DNA of 41,972 nt, taken from positions 1 through 41,972 of the forward strand of contig CALFBG010000259.1 in assembly GCA_937951685.1 (NCBI GenBank). The letters run 5' to 3'. Shown in pieces: positions 18,363 to 27,264 of this stretch; the stretch's first letter is position 1, and every line of letters starts with the position of its first letter. Under the pieces are notes generated by a model, which was not told where the DNA came from, made no database searches, and saw nothing but the letters and a program-made list of their open reading frames with translations. The stretch is from an uncultured Saprospiraceae bacterium. Its GTDB lineage: Bacteria; Bacteroidota; Bacteroidia; Chitinophagales; Saprospiraceae. A program made the translations under genes and the position numbers.

Positions 18363-19355
18363 ATGGAAAAACTACTCATCCTCGGTGGCACTAGTTTTAT
18401 TGGCAGAAATCTAGTAGAAACCCTACTCGAACGAAGGATATCTGATTTTGACATTTACCTTTTTAACCGTGGAGAAACCAATCCAGATTTGTTTCCGCAA
18501 GTTCATTGGCTAAAAGGAGATCGGAATACCGACGACGTAGCACAATTAGGAAAGATTGAATGGGATTATGTAATTGATTTATCTTGCTATTTCCCCGACT
18601 CCTTGCAAGCCATCTTAACTTACTTGCCAAGTAGTTTGAAGCGCTATATTTTTGTATCTACCGTCTCCGTTTATCAATTAGAAGAAGGAAAACTCCACGA
18701 GGAAGCAGCCCTCTCCCTCAAAACTTGTACCGCTGCTCAACGAATTGACCAAAGTGATCAATCTTACGGCAATCGCAAAGCTGCGTGTGAAAATATCTTA
18801 GCCGCTAGTAATTTAGACTATCTCATTTTACGACCGGCCTTGGTATACGGCGCGTATGATCCCACGGATCGACTATACTACTGGTTGTACCAAGTCAAAA
18901 CACAAGCTGAAGTAATGATACCCGAGCGAGGAGAAAATCCCATTTCGGTGAGTTACGTGCAGGATGTCGTGACTAGTTTACTTGCCGCTTTACGGTTACC
19001 GCAGCATCAAAAAATTTATCACATCATTTCTACTCCTAGTTTTACGATTAGTCAGTTAGTTGGCTTGGCCAGTCAAGTTTTAAACCGCACTCCTCGCTTA
19101 ATCAACGTTGCTGCCGATATACTCAAAGCCCATGAGATCCAACAATGGGTCGATATTCCATTGTGGGTAGAAGGTGATTATTGGACTTTTGCTAATGATA
19201 AAATACAGCGAGATTTTCAAATTACTTTCACGGATTTTGAAGCAAGTATTCGAGCGACCATTGCCTACTATGAAGCCTTACAATGGCCTATTCCGAGCTA
19301 CGGAATTTCAACAGAAAAAAGTCAAGCAGTACGCACCGCGTTGCGAGAAGCATAA
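18363..19355 (+). CDS. NAD-dependent epimerase/dehydratase (extended SDR)
   Basis: This 330-residue protein begins with a Rossmann fold, LLILGGTSFIGRNLVETLL, and the loop signature GGTSFIG. Further elements are VIDLSCYFPDSL, YIFVSTVSVY and a YGNRKAACE segment that supplies the YxxxK catalytic pair. The family acts on nucleotide sugars or similar substrates, but the substrate here is not evident. The pattern resembles the mRNA-binding/isoflavone-reductase-like extended SDRs widely found in bacteria. The ATG is 2 bases after the stop of the anti-sigma-like gene, so it may be read from the sigma operon. It has no evident link to proteolysis and may simply be a downstream passenger. Confidence 0.88.
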   Translation: MEKLLILGGTSFIGRNLVETLLERRISDFDIYLFNRGETNPDLFPQVHWLKGDRNTDDVAQLGKIEWDYVIDLSCYFPDSLQAILTYLPSSLKRYIFVSTVSVYQLEEGKLHEEAALSLKTCTAAQRIDQSDQSYGNRKAACENILAASNLDYLILRPALVYGAYDPTDRLYYWLYQVKTQAEVMIPERGENPISVSYVQDVVTSLLAALRLPQHQKIYHIISTPSFTISQLVGLASQVLNRTPRLINVAADILKAHEIQQWVDIPLWVEGDYWTFANDKIQRDFQITFTDFEASIRATIAYYEALQWPIPSYGISTEKSQAVRTALREA

Positions 19356-19876
19356 AACAAATTATCTCTAAGTACCGCATCCTAAAATTCGCATTATAAG
19401 ATTTTCTTTTGAAAGGCTTTTGAAAGACTTTTGAAAAAAAATCCTTGATCGTAAAATTAATAGGAACATATCACTCCTATAGTCTTTTTGGTGTTAAAAA
19501 AATTAAATTTGCAGCATATTCTCTGTTGAAAAAGCTTCTTGAAAAGTAAATTAATCATTTTAAGAAAAAAAATAAGACATAAGTAACTAAAAGTCAATCT
19601 CATACAAAATCAAAACAGTTCTCTAATTCCCCACCCAAGCTGTATAGTACAATATTACTATAGTTTTACACACAACCTATCAAGCTGAATAGCAAAAATG
19701 TTAAAACCCAAAATTGCAATTATTAATTTAGAAGAAAGGCTGATTTTTGTCTTTTAAAAACCATAACTTTATGCTTGATTAACTACTTACCGCTCCTTTA
19801 AACAACACAAATACGTTTTTCCTGAAATATAAAAAATACGTAACTACTTAACGTTATTACTAAAAAAAACCTAATA
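19356..19876. other. A+T-rich intergenic region with short tandem repeat
   Basis: About 520 bases contain no supportable gene. The strand carrying the next gene is very A+T-rich and has several runs of A or T. A three-copy 11-bp tandem repeat lies at 19406-19438. A TAACTTTA sequence at 19764 resembles a weak -7 box for the gene at 19877, but its spacing to an upstream TTG is not the expected one. Confidence 0.45.
19406..19438 (+). repeat. Three tandem copies of an 11-bp unit (cttttgaaagg)
   Basis: The unit occurs as cttttgaaagg, cttttgaaaga and cttttgaaaaa, back to back, starting about 50 bases after the stop of the SDR gene. It is too short and degenerate to be a CRISPR or a VNTR of note. 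Slippage is possible. Confidence 0.6.
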
Positions 19877-20473
19877 ATGAGACGAAAAATCATGCTAAAA
19901 TTAATTGTTTTAGCGTTCCTTTTTAACTTTTCGGGTAATCTTTACGGGCAACTCATCAAAGGCATATCTATTGCCGCAACGACGGAAGCCGTTACAACCC
20001 CTTTCAAACGAATCTTGCCCATTCATCCGGGTGCAGAGTTGGGTTTGAATTGGATTACCAATAATCTAGATTGGACGGGACAGCAACTCAATACTTACTT
20101 TGGTTTCTATCACCATAAGAGCTTATCCAATGCATTTTATATCAAAGGAGAATACCTTTTTCAATTTAGAATCCGGAATACCATTGCCGTTGAGCTTTTT
20201 CTCAACGGTGGGTACAACCGTAGTTTCTACCCCGTTGAAGTTTATAAGATGAACGAAACGACTAAGGAATTTGAGAAAGTCAAACAGCAAGGGCATAATA
20301 GCTACTTTGTAGGTATTGGCACCGGACTTTCTTACGTTAGTCGAGGTTCAATCGATCCTTTTATTCGTTACGAAGTTTTTGTAGAAACCCCTTTTATTGA
20401 AGAGCTTAACTATTTACCACACGGCTTACTGAAACTTGGTATTCATTATAAATTTAGCAACAATGACAATTAA
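19877..20473 (+). CDS. Exported hypothetical protein, beta-barrel-like
   Basis: I do not recognise the family of this 198-residue protein. A signal peptide (residues about 1-25, ending NLYGQ) is clear. A second in-frame ATG at 19892 would also give a usable signal peptide. The mature part has alternating hydrophobic and polar residues and aromatic-rich strands, such as YIKGEYLFQFRIRN and YFVGIGTGLSYVSRG. It ends LKLGIHYKF plus five residues, as in small outer-membrane beta-barrels. The gene overlaps the next one by 11 bases, so it is translationally linked to the beta-lactamase-like lipoprotein. The two may work together at the outer membrane, but this is inference. Confidence 0.7.
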   Translation: MRRKIMLKLIVLAFLFNFSGNLYGQLIKGISIAATTEAVTTPFKRILPIHPGAELGLNWITNNLDWTGQQLNTYFGFYHHKSLSNAFYIKGEYLFQFRIRNTIAVELFLNGGYNRSFYPVEVYKMNETTKEFEKVKQQGHNSYFVGIGTGLSYVSRGSIDPFIRYEVFVETPFIEELNYLPHGLLKLGIHYKFSNNDN

Positions 20474-21674
20474 TAAAATAGCTTTATTCCTTTGCCTTGG
20501 CATTTCTTTACTTTTTGCTGCTTGCGATAAAGCAGAAGTAAAACCAGCTTCTACTTACGACTGTGATCTAAGCGAAATTTCAAGTTTAATCGATACTTTT
20601 CCTCATCCTAAGGCTACTATTTTTCAAGAGATTTTGAATGATTACCAAGCGAGAGGAATCGTAGGTGTTACCGCGCTCGTCAAAGATAATGAAGGCGGAT
20701 GGGCTGGTGCTGCGGGCATGGCAGATATTCCTTCAGGCGTTGAGATGAAAGCCTGTAATCGGTTTTTAATTGGTAGTATTTCTAAAGTTTTTACCGCTGC
20801 CGCTATTTATACTTACATTGATGATGGTGTAATGGCTTTTGATGATCCCGTTTCTAAATGGCTCCCTAATTCCATTACCGATAGAATTGCGAATGCGAAC
20901 GAAAGCCAAATTAAACACCTCTTAAGCCACCGTAGTGGTATTCTTGATTATGCGGATGAAATTGCTAGTGTACTCAATACGATTAATCAAGATAATTTTG
21001 ACATCAAACAAGAAGACTATTTAGAATTCATTTACGATAAAGACGCTAATTTTGCGGTAGATGCTAAATATGAATATTCTAATTCAGGCTACGTTTTACT
21101 CGGAATGATTTTGGAGCAAGTTTCTGGTAAAAGCTTAGAAACCGTTTATCAAGAAAAAGTATTTACCCCACTCGGATTGAAAAATGCTTACTACGGTCAA
21201 GAGAATCCCGTGACGCCCGATTTAGTTAAAAGTTACGTCGATCTAAAAAATACAGGAGAGTTTATTGAGAGTGATTTTTTGGATAAAGACAATTTGAATA
21301 CAGCCGATGGTGCAATCATTTCCAACACTTATGATATTGCGATGTTGATTGAGGGAATTTACAGTGGTCGCTTGATTAGCAGTAACAGTTTGGCTGAAAT
21401 GCAAAATTGGTTCGACATTCCAGAAGTGGATAATATCACGGGAAGTTTGTCGCATTTCCAAAATGGTTACGGTCTGGAGCGTTATTCTACTTCCTTTGGC
21501 AATGCGGTTGGGCATACGGGATCAATTGGAGGCTTTTGGTCTTTCTTGCACTATTTCCCAGAAGAAAATCGTACGTACGTATTACTTTTTAATAATCGTG
21601 CGGCATCTTTAGATGGCGCTACGAAATACTTGGATTTGCATAATGCTTTGTTAGAAGCAATGTTCAAGGATTAA
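20463..21674 (+). CDS. Serine beta-lactamase-like (class C/S12) lipoprotein
   Basis: This protein has about 403 residues. The ATG at 20463 is chosen over the start of the open frame at 20436 because it gives a clean lipoprotein signal: TINKIALFLCLGISLLFAAC, with a lipobox Cys at about residue 21. All three S12/class C motifs are present: SxxK (Ser105 in GSISK), YxN (Tyr205 in YEYSNSG) and HTG (about residue 348 in GHTGSIGGF). S12 members include D-Ala-D-Ala carboxypeptidases, esterases and D-aminopeptidases. The lipoprotein form in Bacteroidota suggests a periplasmic or surface hydrolase rather than a resistance enzyme. It overlaps the upstream beta-barrel-like gene, and a large hairpin follows the stop. 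Confidence 0.92.
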   Translation: MTINKIALFLCLGISLLFAACDKAEVKPASTYDCDLSEISSLIDTFPHPKATIFQEILNDYQARGIVGVTALVKDNEGGWAGAAGMADIPSGVEMKACNRFLIGSISKVFTAAAIYTYIDDGVMAFDDPVSKWLPNSITDRIANANESQIKHLLSHRSGILDYADEIASVLNTINQDNFDIKQEDYLEFIYDKDANFAVDAKYEYSNSGYVLLGMILEQVSGKSLETVYQEKVFTPLGLKNAYYGQENPVTPDLVKSYVDLKNTGEFIESDFLDKDNLNTADGAIISNTYDIAMLIEGIYSGRLISSNSLAEMQNWFDIPEVDNITGSLSHFQNGYGLERYSTSFGNAVGHTGSIGGFWSFLHYFPEENRTYVLLFNNRAASLDGATKYLDLHNALLEAMFKD

Positions 21675-21698
21675 AGCAACTTCATTTTTCTTTTGCTT

Positions 21699-21775
21699 AA
21701 ATGCTACAAGCGCTTTCGTGCTGCTCAGTTGATTACTCAATCGCTGAATCAGAACCTCAGGCGCTTGTAGCATTT
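21699..21775 (+). terminator. Large stem-loop (15-bp arms, 47-nt structured loop) after the beta-lactamase-like gene
   Basis: Perfect inverted repeats at 21699-21713 and 21761-21775 frame a 47-nt loop that can itself fold (for example ttga/tcaa with a 4-nt loop). The right arm runs into cattttttatttt on the plus strand, so transcription probably stops here. The loop is long for a classical intrinsic terminator, so a repeat element or a small structured RNA is an alternative. Confidence 0.55.
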
Positions 21776-21889
21776 TTTATTTTGAAACAACTTCGTATCT
21801 TTAATTCAAACTAACGAGCCGTTTTCCACCTACCATAAAGAAAAATAGCCTCACACCTAAAACCAATTCGTTTGAAACAGTTAGAGACC

Positions 21890-23287
21890 ATGGAGCATTT
21901 AATCGCTGAATTTGCCAGTTTAGCTTGGGGATTGCCTTTATTAATTTTACTCGTAGGTGGTGGACTTTACCTTTTCGTTTATGCCCGCTTTCTCCCTTTT
22001 TTTTATTTAAAACATGCCATTCAATTACTCACTGGAAAGTACGATGATCCAAATGATCCGGGAGAAATTAGTCATTTTCAAGCTTTAACTACTGCCTTAT
22101 CAGCGACCATTGGAATGGGGAACATTGCAGGGGTTGCCGTCGCTATTACCATCGGTGGTCCGGGAGCAATTTTTTGGTTGTGGATTAGTGGATTGATTGG
22201 AATGAGCACCAAGTTTTTTACCTGTACCCTAGCGATTATGTATCGTGGAAAAGATAGTGCGGGCGTTTTACAAGGTGGTCCGATGTATTTCATCACCGAA
22301 GGACTAGGAAAAAAATGGCGAGGTATGGCTGTTTTTTTTAGCTTAGCGGGGCTGATTGGTGCGTTACCAATGTTTAATGTTAACCAACTAACGCAAGCCA
22401 TTCGAGATATTTTATTAGTACCAAATAATATTGCCAGTGACACAACAAGCAATCTAGCTATTGGTATCATCCTCGCCGTGCTCACCAGTATCGTCATTTA
22501 TGGCGGGTTGAAAAGGATTAGTGAAACGGCAGCGAAGCTCGTACCCTTCATGGTCGTCATTTATTTTGTCTCCGTCTTAATCATTCTATTCCTAAATTTC
22601 GACCAGCTAGGCTATTATTTTTCTTTAATTTTTACAGAAGCTTTTACCGCAAGCCGTTATAGTGGCGATCCATTTTTAGGTGGCGCAGTAGGTGGTTTGA
22701 TTTTGCTCGGCATTCGTCGAGGTGCTTTTTCTAACGAAGCAGGTATCGGTACGGCTCCGATGGCACACGGCGCGGCAAAGACGAATGCCCCCATCAAAGA
22801 AGGCCTCGTTGCCATGCTTGGTCCGGCGATTGACACACTCATCGTTTGTACCTTAACTGCACTAGCGATTTTAGTCACCGGTGTATGGGAAAGTACCGAC
22901 GCCAACGGCGTAAGCCTTACCGCAAATGCCTTTGAAAACGCTATTCCTTATGTTGGGAAATATCTGTTATTATTGTGTATCGCCGTTTTTAGCATCTCTT
23001 CCCTATTCTCTTATGCCTATTATGGCAAAAAATGTATGTCTTTTTTAATCGGCGCGGATAAGCAGCATTACTACAACTATTTTTACATTGGTAGCATTCT
23101 CCTTGGTGCAACGACGACGCTAGATATGATGATTAATCTCATTGATGGATTCTTTGCCCTGATGGCATTTCCAACGATGATTGCCACTTTACTTCTAGCG
23201 CCCAAAGTAATGACAGCGGCCAAGCAGTATTTTGCTCAATTAGATCGATCGGAACAAACACACGACGATTTAGTTGATCAAGCCTAG
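21890..23287 (+). CDS. AGCS-family sodium:amino-acid (alanine/glycine) symporter
   Basis: This protein has about 465 residues. The ATG at 21890 is preferred over the TTG at 21872 that begins the open frame. The AGCS signatures are clear: ALSATIGMGNIAGVAVAITI early, PGAIFWLWISGLIGMSTKF, and GIRRGAFSNEAGIGTAPMAH in the middle. There are about eleven membrane segments. Members import alanine or glycine with Na+. The gene appears single: its 5' side follows the large hairpin, and the next gene is convergent with only 28 bases between stops. No binding site is obvious upstream. Confidence 0.94.
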   Translation: MEHLIAEFASLAWGLPLLILLVGGGLYLFVYARFLPFFYLKHAIQLLTGKYDDPNDPGEISHFQALTTALSATIGMGNIAGVAVAITIGGPGAIFWLWISGLIGMSTKFFTCTLAIMYRGKDSAGVLQGGPMYFITEGLGKKWRGMAVFFSLAGLIGALPMFNVNQLTQAIRDILLVPNNIASDTTSNLAIGIILAVLTSIVIYGGLKRISETAAKLVPFMVVIYFVSVLIILFLNFDQLGYYFSLIFTEAFTASRYSGDPFLGGAVGGLILLGIRRGAFSNEAGIGTAPMAHGAAKTNAPIKEGLVAMLGPAIDTLIVCTLTALAILVTGVWESTDANGVSLTANAFENAIPYVGKYLLLLCIAVFSISSLFSYAYYGKKCMSFLIGADKQHYYNYFYIGSILLGATTTLDMMINLIDGFFALMAFPTMIATLLLAPKVMTAAKQYFAQLDRSEQTHDDLVDQA

Positions 23288-23315
23288 TAATTGACCAGCA
23301 GCCACGCTGTTTAAA

Positions 23316-25856
23316 TTAACAAAACTCAACTAAATACTCTGTACAATAATGATCTGTCGGTTTGGAAAATTGCGTGCTGGGTGCGGGCAAAGCCACTTCG
23401 ATCAGCAGATAGTCTTTTACCTGTGGTAACATTTTAGCGAAAAGTTGTACTAGGAAAGGATTATTAAAATCAATATACTGTGGCTTGGGCCCATTTTTAG
23501 CCGTTTCCGAATCAAGAATTTTTACAAATACCTCCGTAGGAAAATTATACTGTTGCCGCCACGACTGCAAAGCCAAGAAGTAGTCAGCGCGTTGCTTAGT
23601 AGCCTGCATCCGTGGTAAAATGTTTTTAGGAACGTGCCACACTTGCCGTTGTAATACCAACCGTTTACCCAAAGAAATTTTAGGATAGCTGATTATTCCA
23701 TTCGCGGCGGTCTTCCTCAACCGCGCATTCATAATCGCCAATAAAGCTGAATGACTATACCGTGAAGGGCCAAAACCATTTAAAAGTTGGTACATTGCCG
23801 AGCGATTCTCCGTCGCTTCAAAGCCAAAATCTAAGACACAAAGTTCTTTTCCGGTAAGGGTATGCATAAGCTTTGGAAAACCTCCTGCGGTGGCGCGCAC
23901 CACCACGTCGGCAACGGAAATCTGTTGGGAAATGGGTAAGTTTTGATGGCTTCCCTGTGCGCTGATCTCCCATTCCACTAAAGGAGGATGCACGTTAGCA
24001 TTGTAATAGGAAGCATCTCTATTTTCTACCAATAGCTTTTCCGAAGCGTGCTTGGCTTGGTTCCAAGTACGTGCAGCTGCCACAACATCGGGGGGAAACA
24101 AATGAAAAAAACGACCAAAGTACTTATGGAAACCCAAGAAACTTGCGTTGAGAACGAGACTCAATTCGCCGTCCGTTTCAAAAGTTTGTATTAGGGCGCC
24201 CATTGGTAGTACTTGCGCCGATTCCGCAGGTTCGGCTACGTATGCCAAGTCAATCTGAATACTGCCGTCCTCCTCGTAATGCAAAAACTTTTCAAAACTA
24301 GCTTTCCAAGTCGATTCCGCAATGGGAAAAATCGTATTCCCAACTAAATCCTTTAAGCTGTAGGCTTGATAGAACCCACGATAGAATGCGAGTAAACTAA
24401 TTTCTCCTGTTGGCAAATCCAAGGTTTTAAAAAAATCATGAATAGCCATTTTCATTTTCCCCGCAAAGTATTTCGTGCTCTTGCGTAGCAAGTCTTTGAG
24501 TGGGAACAGTAATTTTTCTACCGCTTCCTGCGACACGGTACTGACAGTTTCAACGCTAATATCTTCGTAGAAAATTTGTTCTTTGCGAAGAAAAAAAGCA
24601 GTCACTTCGAATTGCTGAAAGCTATCTCCTTCCTGTGCTTCAGTTGTAGGCAATTGTGCCTTAAGTTTTGTACTAAATGCTTTTAAATTTTCGTATGCAT
24701 CGTTTTGTACTTGTTTTCTAGCGGTTAGCTCAAGACTAGGAAAAAGGGTATTCTTTTTTTCAATATCTGAAAGAATTTGATGCAGTTCAGCGGCAATTGG
24801 TAAGAATTTCAGCATTGCCAATTTAGCAATAAAATGAGATAGATAATTCGGATCAGTGCCTGATATTCCCCAGTCCCATTCTAAAAAACCGTAGCTAATT
24901 AATTGCAAAAGAAACTGTTGCACCGTAGCTTGATCCGCTTCGAGTACTTCGATTAATTCCGAAGTTAAGCCTTGAAAAGTTCCTAAGTTCGTTTTTTGAG
25001 CCAAGTGTTCATAGAAAAAGTCAAGCAAATCGGTTCGTTCCATTTCTTGAATCGACTCGATATTTCGCGTATTCAAAATAAAGACAAAATGCGCCTGCGT
25101 AAGTTCAAGAGAGGGATTTAGACGCAGATTTAGGAAAGGAAAAAAGCTAGGTTCTTTTTGTAAAAGTTCTTGAAAATGTGCTAAGACGAGGTTATTCAAA
25201 CTAACTTTTATTTTCCCTTGATTGCCATCAGAAAAGTTTGCTACACTCAAACGAGTAAAACTACTAAAAGGAGAAGTTTTGGTAAGCATTCTGCTGTAAT
25301 ATTGCCACAAACTCAACTCCGTTTGCAATTCTTTTTTTCGATGCTGTGCAAGCGGTTTATTCAAATAAGATTGTAAGCGATTAAAGGTAGAATGACTGGC
25401 AAAAAGTAAGCCTTGTTGAAAAGTGGGCTGCGTTACAACTGTTTTAAATTGTGTGCGCAGCTGCGCCAATTGTGTGTGATAAGCTTTTACGAAATGGTTT
25501 TGATGAGTATCCATTTGATGCCGAAGACCTTCAAGCTTTTGATATTGTTTGCTCCAAGTGGCGAGCGCAACTTTTTCGTTTTCGTTGAGCGGAAGCTTTG
25601 CAATTTTAGCAAATTTCACCCTTCGCTCGTTGTAAATATCTTTAGCTAAATTGCGGAGGTACGCTCTTAATTGGTAATGAGAACTGTCCGAAGCAAATTG
25701 CTGTAAATCTTCGAGTAGTGCTTTTTTGGCAGCTTGATAATTGTTCTGACCATCGGCTAATTGTGCGAATACCTCTTGGCAAGAAAGCCGAAAAGCAGCA
25801 AGCTGATTGATGGGTAAACCAGCAACTCGACTTAAGAGATGGGGGAACAATTGCAT
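23316..25856 (-). CDS. LanB-family dehydratase, aminoacylation (N-terminal) part only
   Basis: This 846-residue protein matches the layout of lantibiotic dehydratase N-terminal domains. The diagnostic MLTKTSPFSSFTRLSV lies at about residue 190-205, in the place of the RTSPFG/S..F signature of LanB proteins. The C-terminus (FVKILDSE..., YIDFNNPFLVQLF, LLIEVALP) matches the end of the same domain. LanB N-terminal domains transfer an amino acid, usually glutamate, from aminoacyl-tRNA to Ser/Thr of a precursor peptide. The separate SpaB-type C-terminal elimination domain of a full-length (about 1000-residue) LanB is absent here and is not encoded next to this gene. Either a split partner lies elsewhere, or the protein is a PEARL-like peptide aminoacyl-tRNA ligase. 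It is the last gene of an operon with a C39 exporter and an HlyD adaptor, 106 bases after the adaptor stop. Confidence 0.85.
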   Translation of the reverse strand: MQLFPHLLSRVAGLPINQLAAFRLSCQEVFAQLADGQNNYQAAKKALLEDLQQFASDSSHYQLRAYLRNLAKDIYNERRVKFAKIAKLPLNENEKVALATWSKQYQKLEGLRHQMDTHQNHFVKAYHTQLAQLRTQFKTVVTQPTFQQGLLFASHSTFNRLQSYLNKPLAQHRKKELQTELSLWQYYSRMLTKTSPFSSFTRLSVANFSDGNQGKIKVSLNNLVLAHFQELLQKEPSFFPFLNLRLNPSLELTQAHFVFILNTRNIESIQEMERTDLLDFFYEHLAQKTNLGTFQGLTSELIEVLEADQATVQQFLLQLISYGFLEWDWGISGTDPNYLSHFIAKLAMLKFLPIAAELHQILSDIEKKNTLFPSLELTARKQVQNDAYENLKAFSTKLKAQLPTTEAQEGDSFQQFEVTAFFLRKEQIFYEDISVETVSTVSQEAVEKLLFPLKDLLRKSTKYFAGKMKMAIHDFFKTLDLPTGEISLLAFYRGFYQAYSLKDLVGNTIFPIAESTWKASFEKFLHYEEDGSIQIDLAYVAEPAESAQVLPMGALIQTFETDGELSLVLNASFLGFHKYFGRFFHLFPPDVVAAARTWNQAKHASEKLLVENRDASYYNANVHPPLVEWEISAQGSHQNLPISQQISVADVVVRATAGGFPKLMHTLTGKELCVLDFGFEATENRSAMYQLLNGFGPSRYSHSALLAIMNARLRKTAANGIISYPKISLGKRLVLQRQVWHVPKNILPRMQATKQRADYFLALQSWRQQYNFPTEVFVKILDSETAKNGPKPQYIDFNNPFLVQLFAKMLPQVKDYLLIEVALPAPSTQFSKPTDHYCTEYLVEFC

Positions 25857-25962
25857 GCAAACAAAATACTAATAATTTGTAGCATAAAAGAATCCAGGAA
25901 CAGCTTCTTAAAAATTTAGATACAAAAAAATCCTACCTAGCGATTGGACGACCCTGCTAACT

Positions 25963-27264
25963 TCACCGCACATAACTATCCACAAAAGCGAGAAACTTTT
26001 CGAAGACAAATTCGATCACTCGTTTTTCTTCTCGGACTATTTCGGCAAGTCCATTCATCTCTGCGTTGTAGGGTACCTTTTTACCAAAACTCGTGTTCAA
26101 ACCATTCACCAATCCGACTTCGATAAAATATTTATTATCTCTGGGCACCAACGACTTATTCGCGACTTTCCCGATGACGGCACCAAATTCTTCGTAGGGA
26201 TAACCATCAAATTTGATCCGTACTGTTTGACCTTCTACTACCCTTCCCGCAGCTTTCACATCCAATAGAATTTTCCCTAGCAAACTATCTAATCCTACGG
26301 GTACGATCGCCATGACTTCATCTCCTCGTTGCAGATATTGTTGCTCGTTTCTAATGGTATGAAAAGAAGCAATTCCGTCAATTTTTGCGGTCAGCAAATA
26401 TTTTTGCTTCCATTGGTAAATACTATTTTTAAGCGAGTTAATTTCATTTTTTAATAAAATAAACTTCCCCTGATTGGTGGTAATATTTCCACGTTGAATA
26501 TTTAAAATATCTGCTTTGAGACCTTCAATTTCAGGGTAGACATCTACAATTTCTGCCTCTACTTGATATATTTCATTTTCAATCGTCAGCTTACTATCGC
26601 GGGCTTGTTTCAACTTTCTGCTATTCTCAACGGATGGATTTTTAGGGTAATCTTCCCGCAGTTGTTCGAAGTTGGCTTCCGCGTTTCGAAGGTCATTTTT
26701 AAGTTGTAGAATGGCACTTTTTTTATTTCGAATAGTTCTTTCTTTCCGCTTGATCTGTTGCCGAAAATTATTGATACTAATGCTATTCGGATTAACCTTT
26801 TTATCTAATTTCAAAGATTCAAACAAACGAATAAATTCAGAAAATTCATCCTGAATTTCTCCCAAGGCTAAGTTTCGACGGAGTTCTAAAACATTCAATT
26901 CTGCCTCCGTTGCCGTTTGTGCCAAATTGACGACGGAGTCCAAATACATTACATCTCCGTACTGCGCTGTATTTTGCATCACCGCTAAAATATTCCCTCG
27001 TTCAACCTCCGCACCATCTTTCACCAATAGCTGCGACAGATAACCATCCGAAGAGGAAATCACAGGAATCGCGGGCTCTGCACTTGAGATTGTAATCTTC
27101 GTGCTAATCATGTCAGGATATTTAATTAGCCAACTCAAGAAGCCTAAGCTCAAGATTGTAAAAAAGACAATCAAGGTTCCCCAACGCACAATCCACCTAG
27201 GTGGCGTACTCAGAATTTCCTGTACATCTTCGCTGTGTAATTCTATATTTTCGTATGCTTCCAT
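25963..27264 (-). CDS. HlyD-family adaptor of a peptide exporter
   Basis: This 433-residue protein has one N-terminal membrane helix (about 30-50, WGTLIVFFTILSLGFLSWLI). A biotinyl-lipoyl-like half-motif follows (VISSSDGYLSQLLVKDGAEVERGNILAVM), then a long alpha-hairpin of coiled coil (about 115-270), and a second half with QYLQRGDEVMAIVP and the beta-barrel region (GQTVRIKFDGYPYEEFGAV). These are membrane-fusion/adaptor proteins that join an inner-membrane ABC exporter to an outer-membrane channel. Its ATG overlaps the ABC exporter stop (TAATG), so the two are translationally coupled. The partner outer-membrane channel (TolC-like) is not in the window. Confidence 0.93.
   Translation of the reverse strand: MEAYENIELHSEDVQEILSTPPRWIVRWGTLIVFFTILSLGFLSWLIKYPDMISTKITISSAEPAIPVISSSDGYLSQLLVKDGAEVERGNILAVMQNTAQYGDVMYLDSVVNLAQTATEAELNVLELRRNLALGEIQDEFSEFIRLFESLKLDKKVNPNSISINNFRQQIKRKERTIRNKKSAILQLKNDLRNAEANFEQLREDYPKNPSVENSRKLKQARDSKLTIENEIYQVEAEIVDVYPEIEGLKADILNIQRGNITTNQGKFILLKNEINSLKNSIYQWKQKYLLTAKIDGIASFHTIRNEQQYLQRGDEVMAIVPVGLDSLLGKILLDVKAAGRVVEGQTVRIKFDGYPYEEFGAVIGKVANKSLVPRDNKYFIEVGLVNGLNTSFGKKVPYNAEMNGLAEIVREEKRVIEFVFEKFLAFVDSYVR

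Noticed and set aside
19406..19438. Three 11-bp tandem repeats as a CRISPR or iteron
   Set aside because: The units have no spacers, are very short and A+T-rich, and no replication or cas gene is nearby.
20463..21674. Beta-lactamase-like gene as an antibiotic-resistance gene
   Set aside because: S12-type motifs alone do not separate beta-lactamases from carboxypeptidases or esterases, and nothing nearby (AmpR-like regulator or mobile element) suggests resistance.
22078..22497. 139-codon ORF on the minus strand inside the symporter gene
   Set aside because: It lies wholly inside a well-supported AGCS coding region, has a proline- and alanine-rich composition typical of an antisense frame, and shows no domain.
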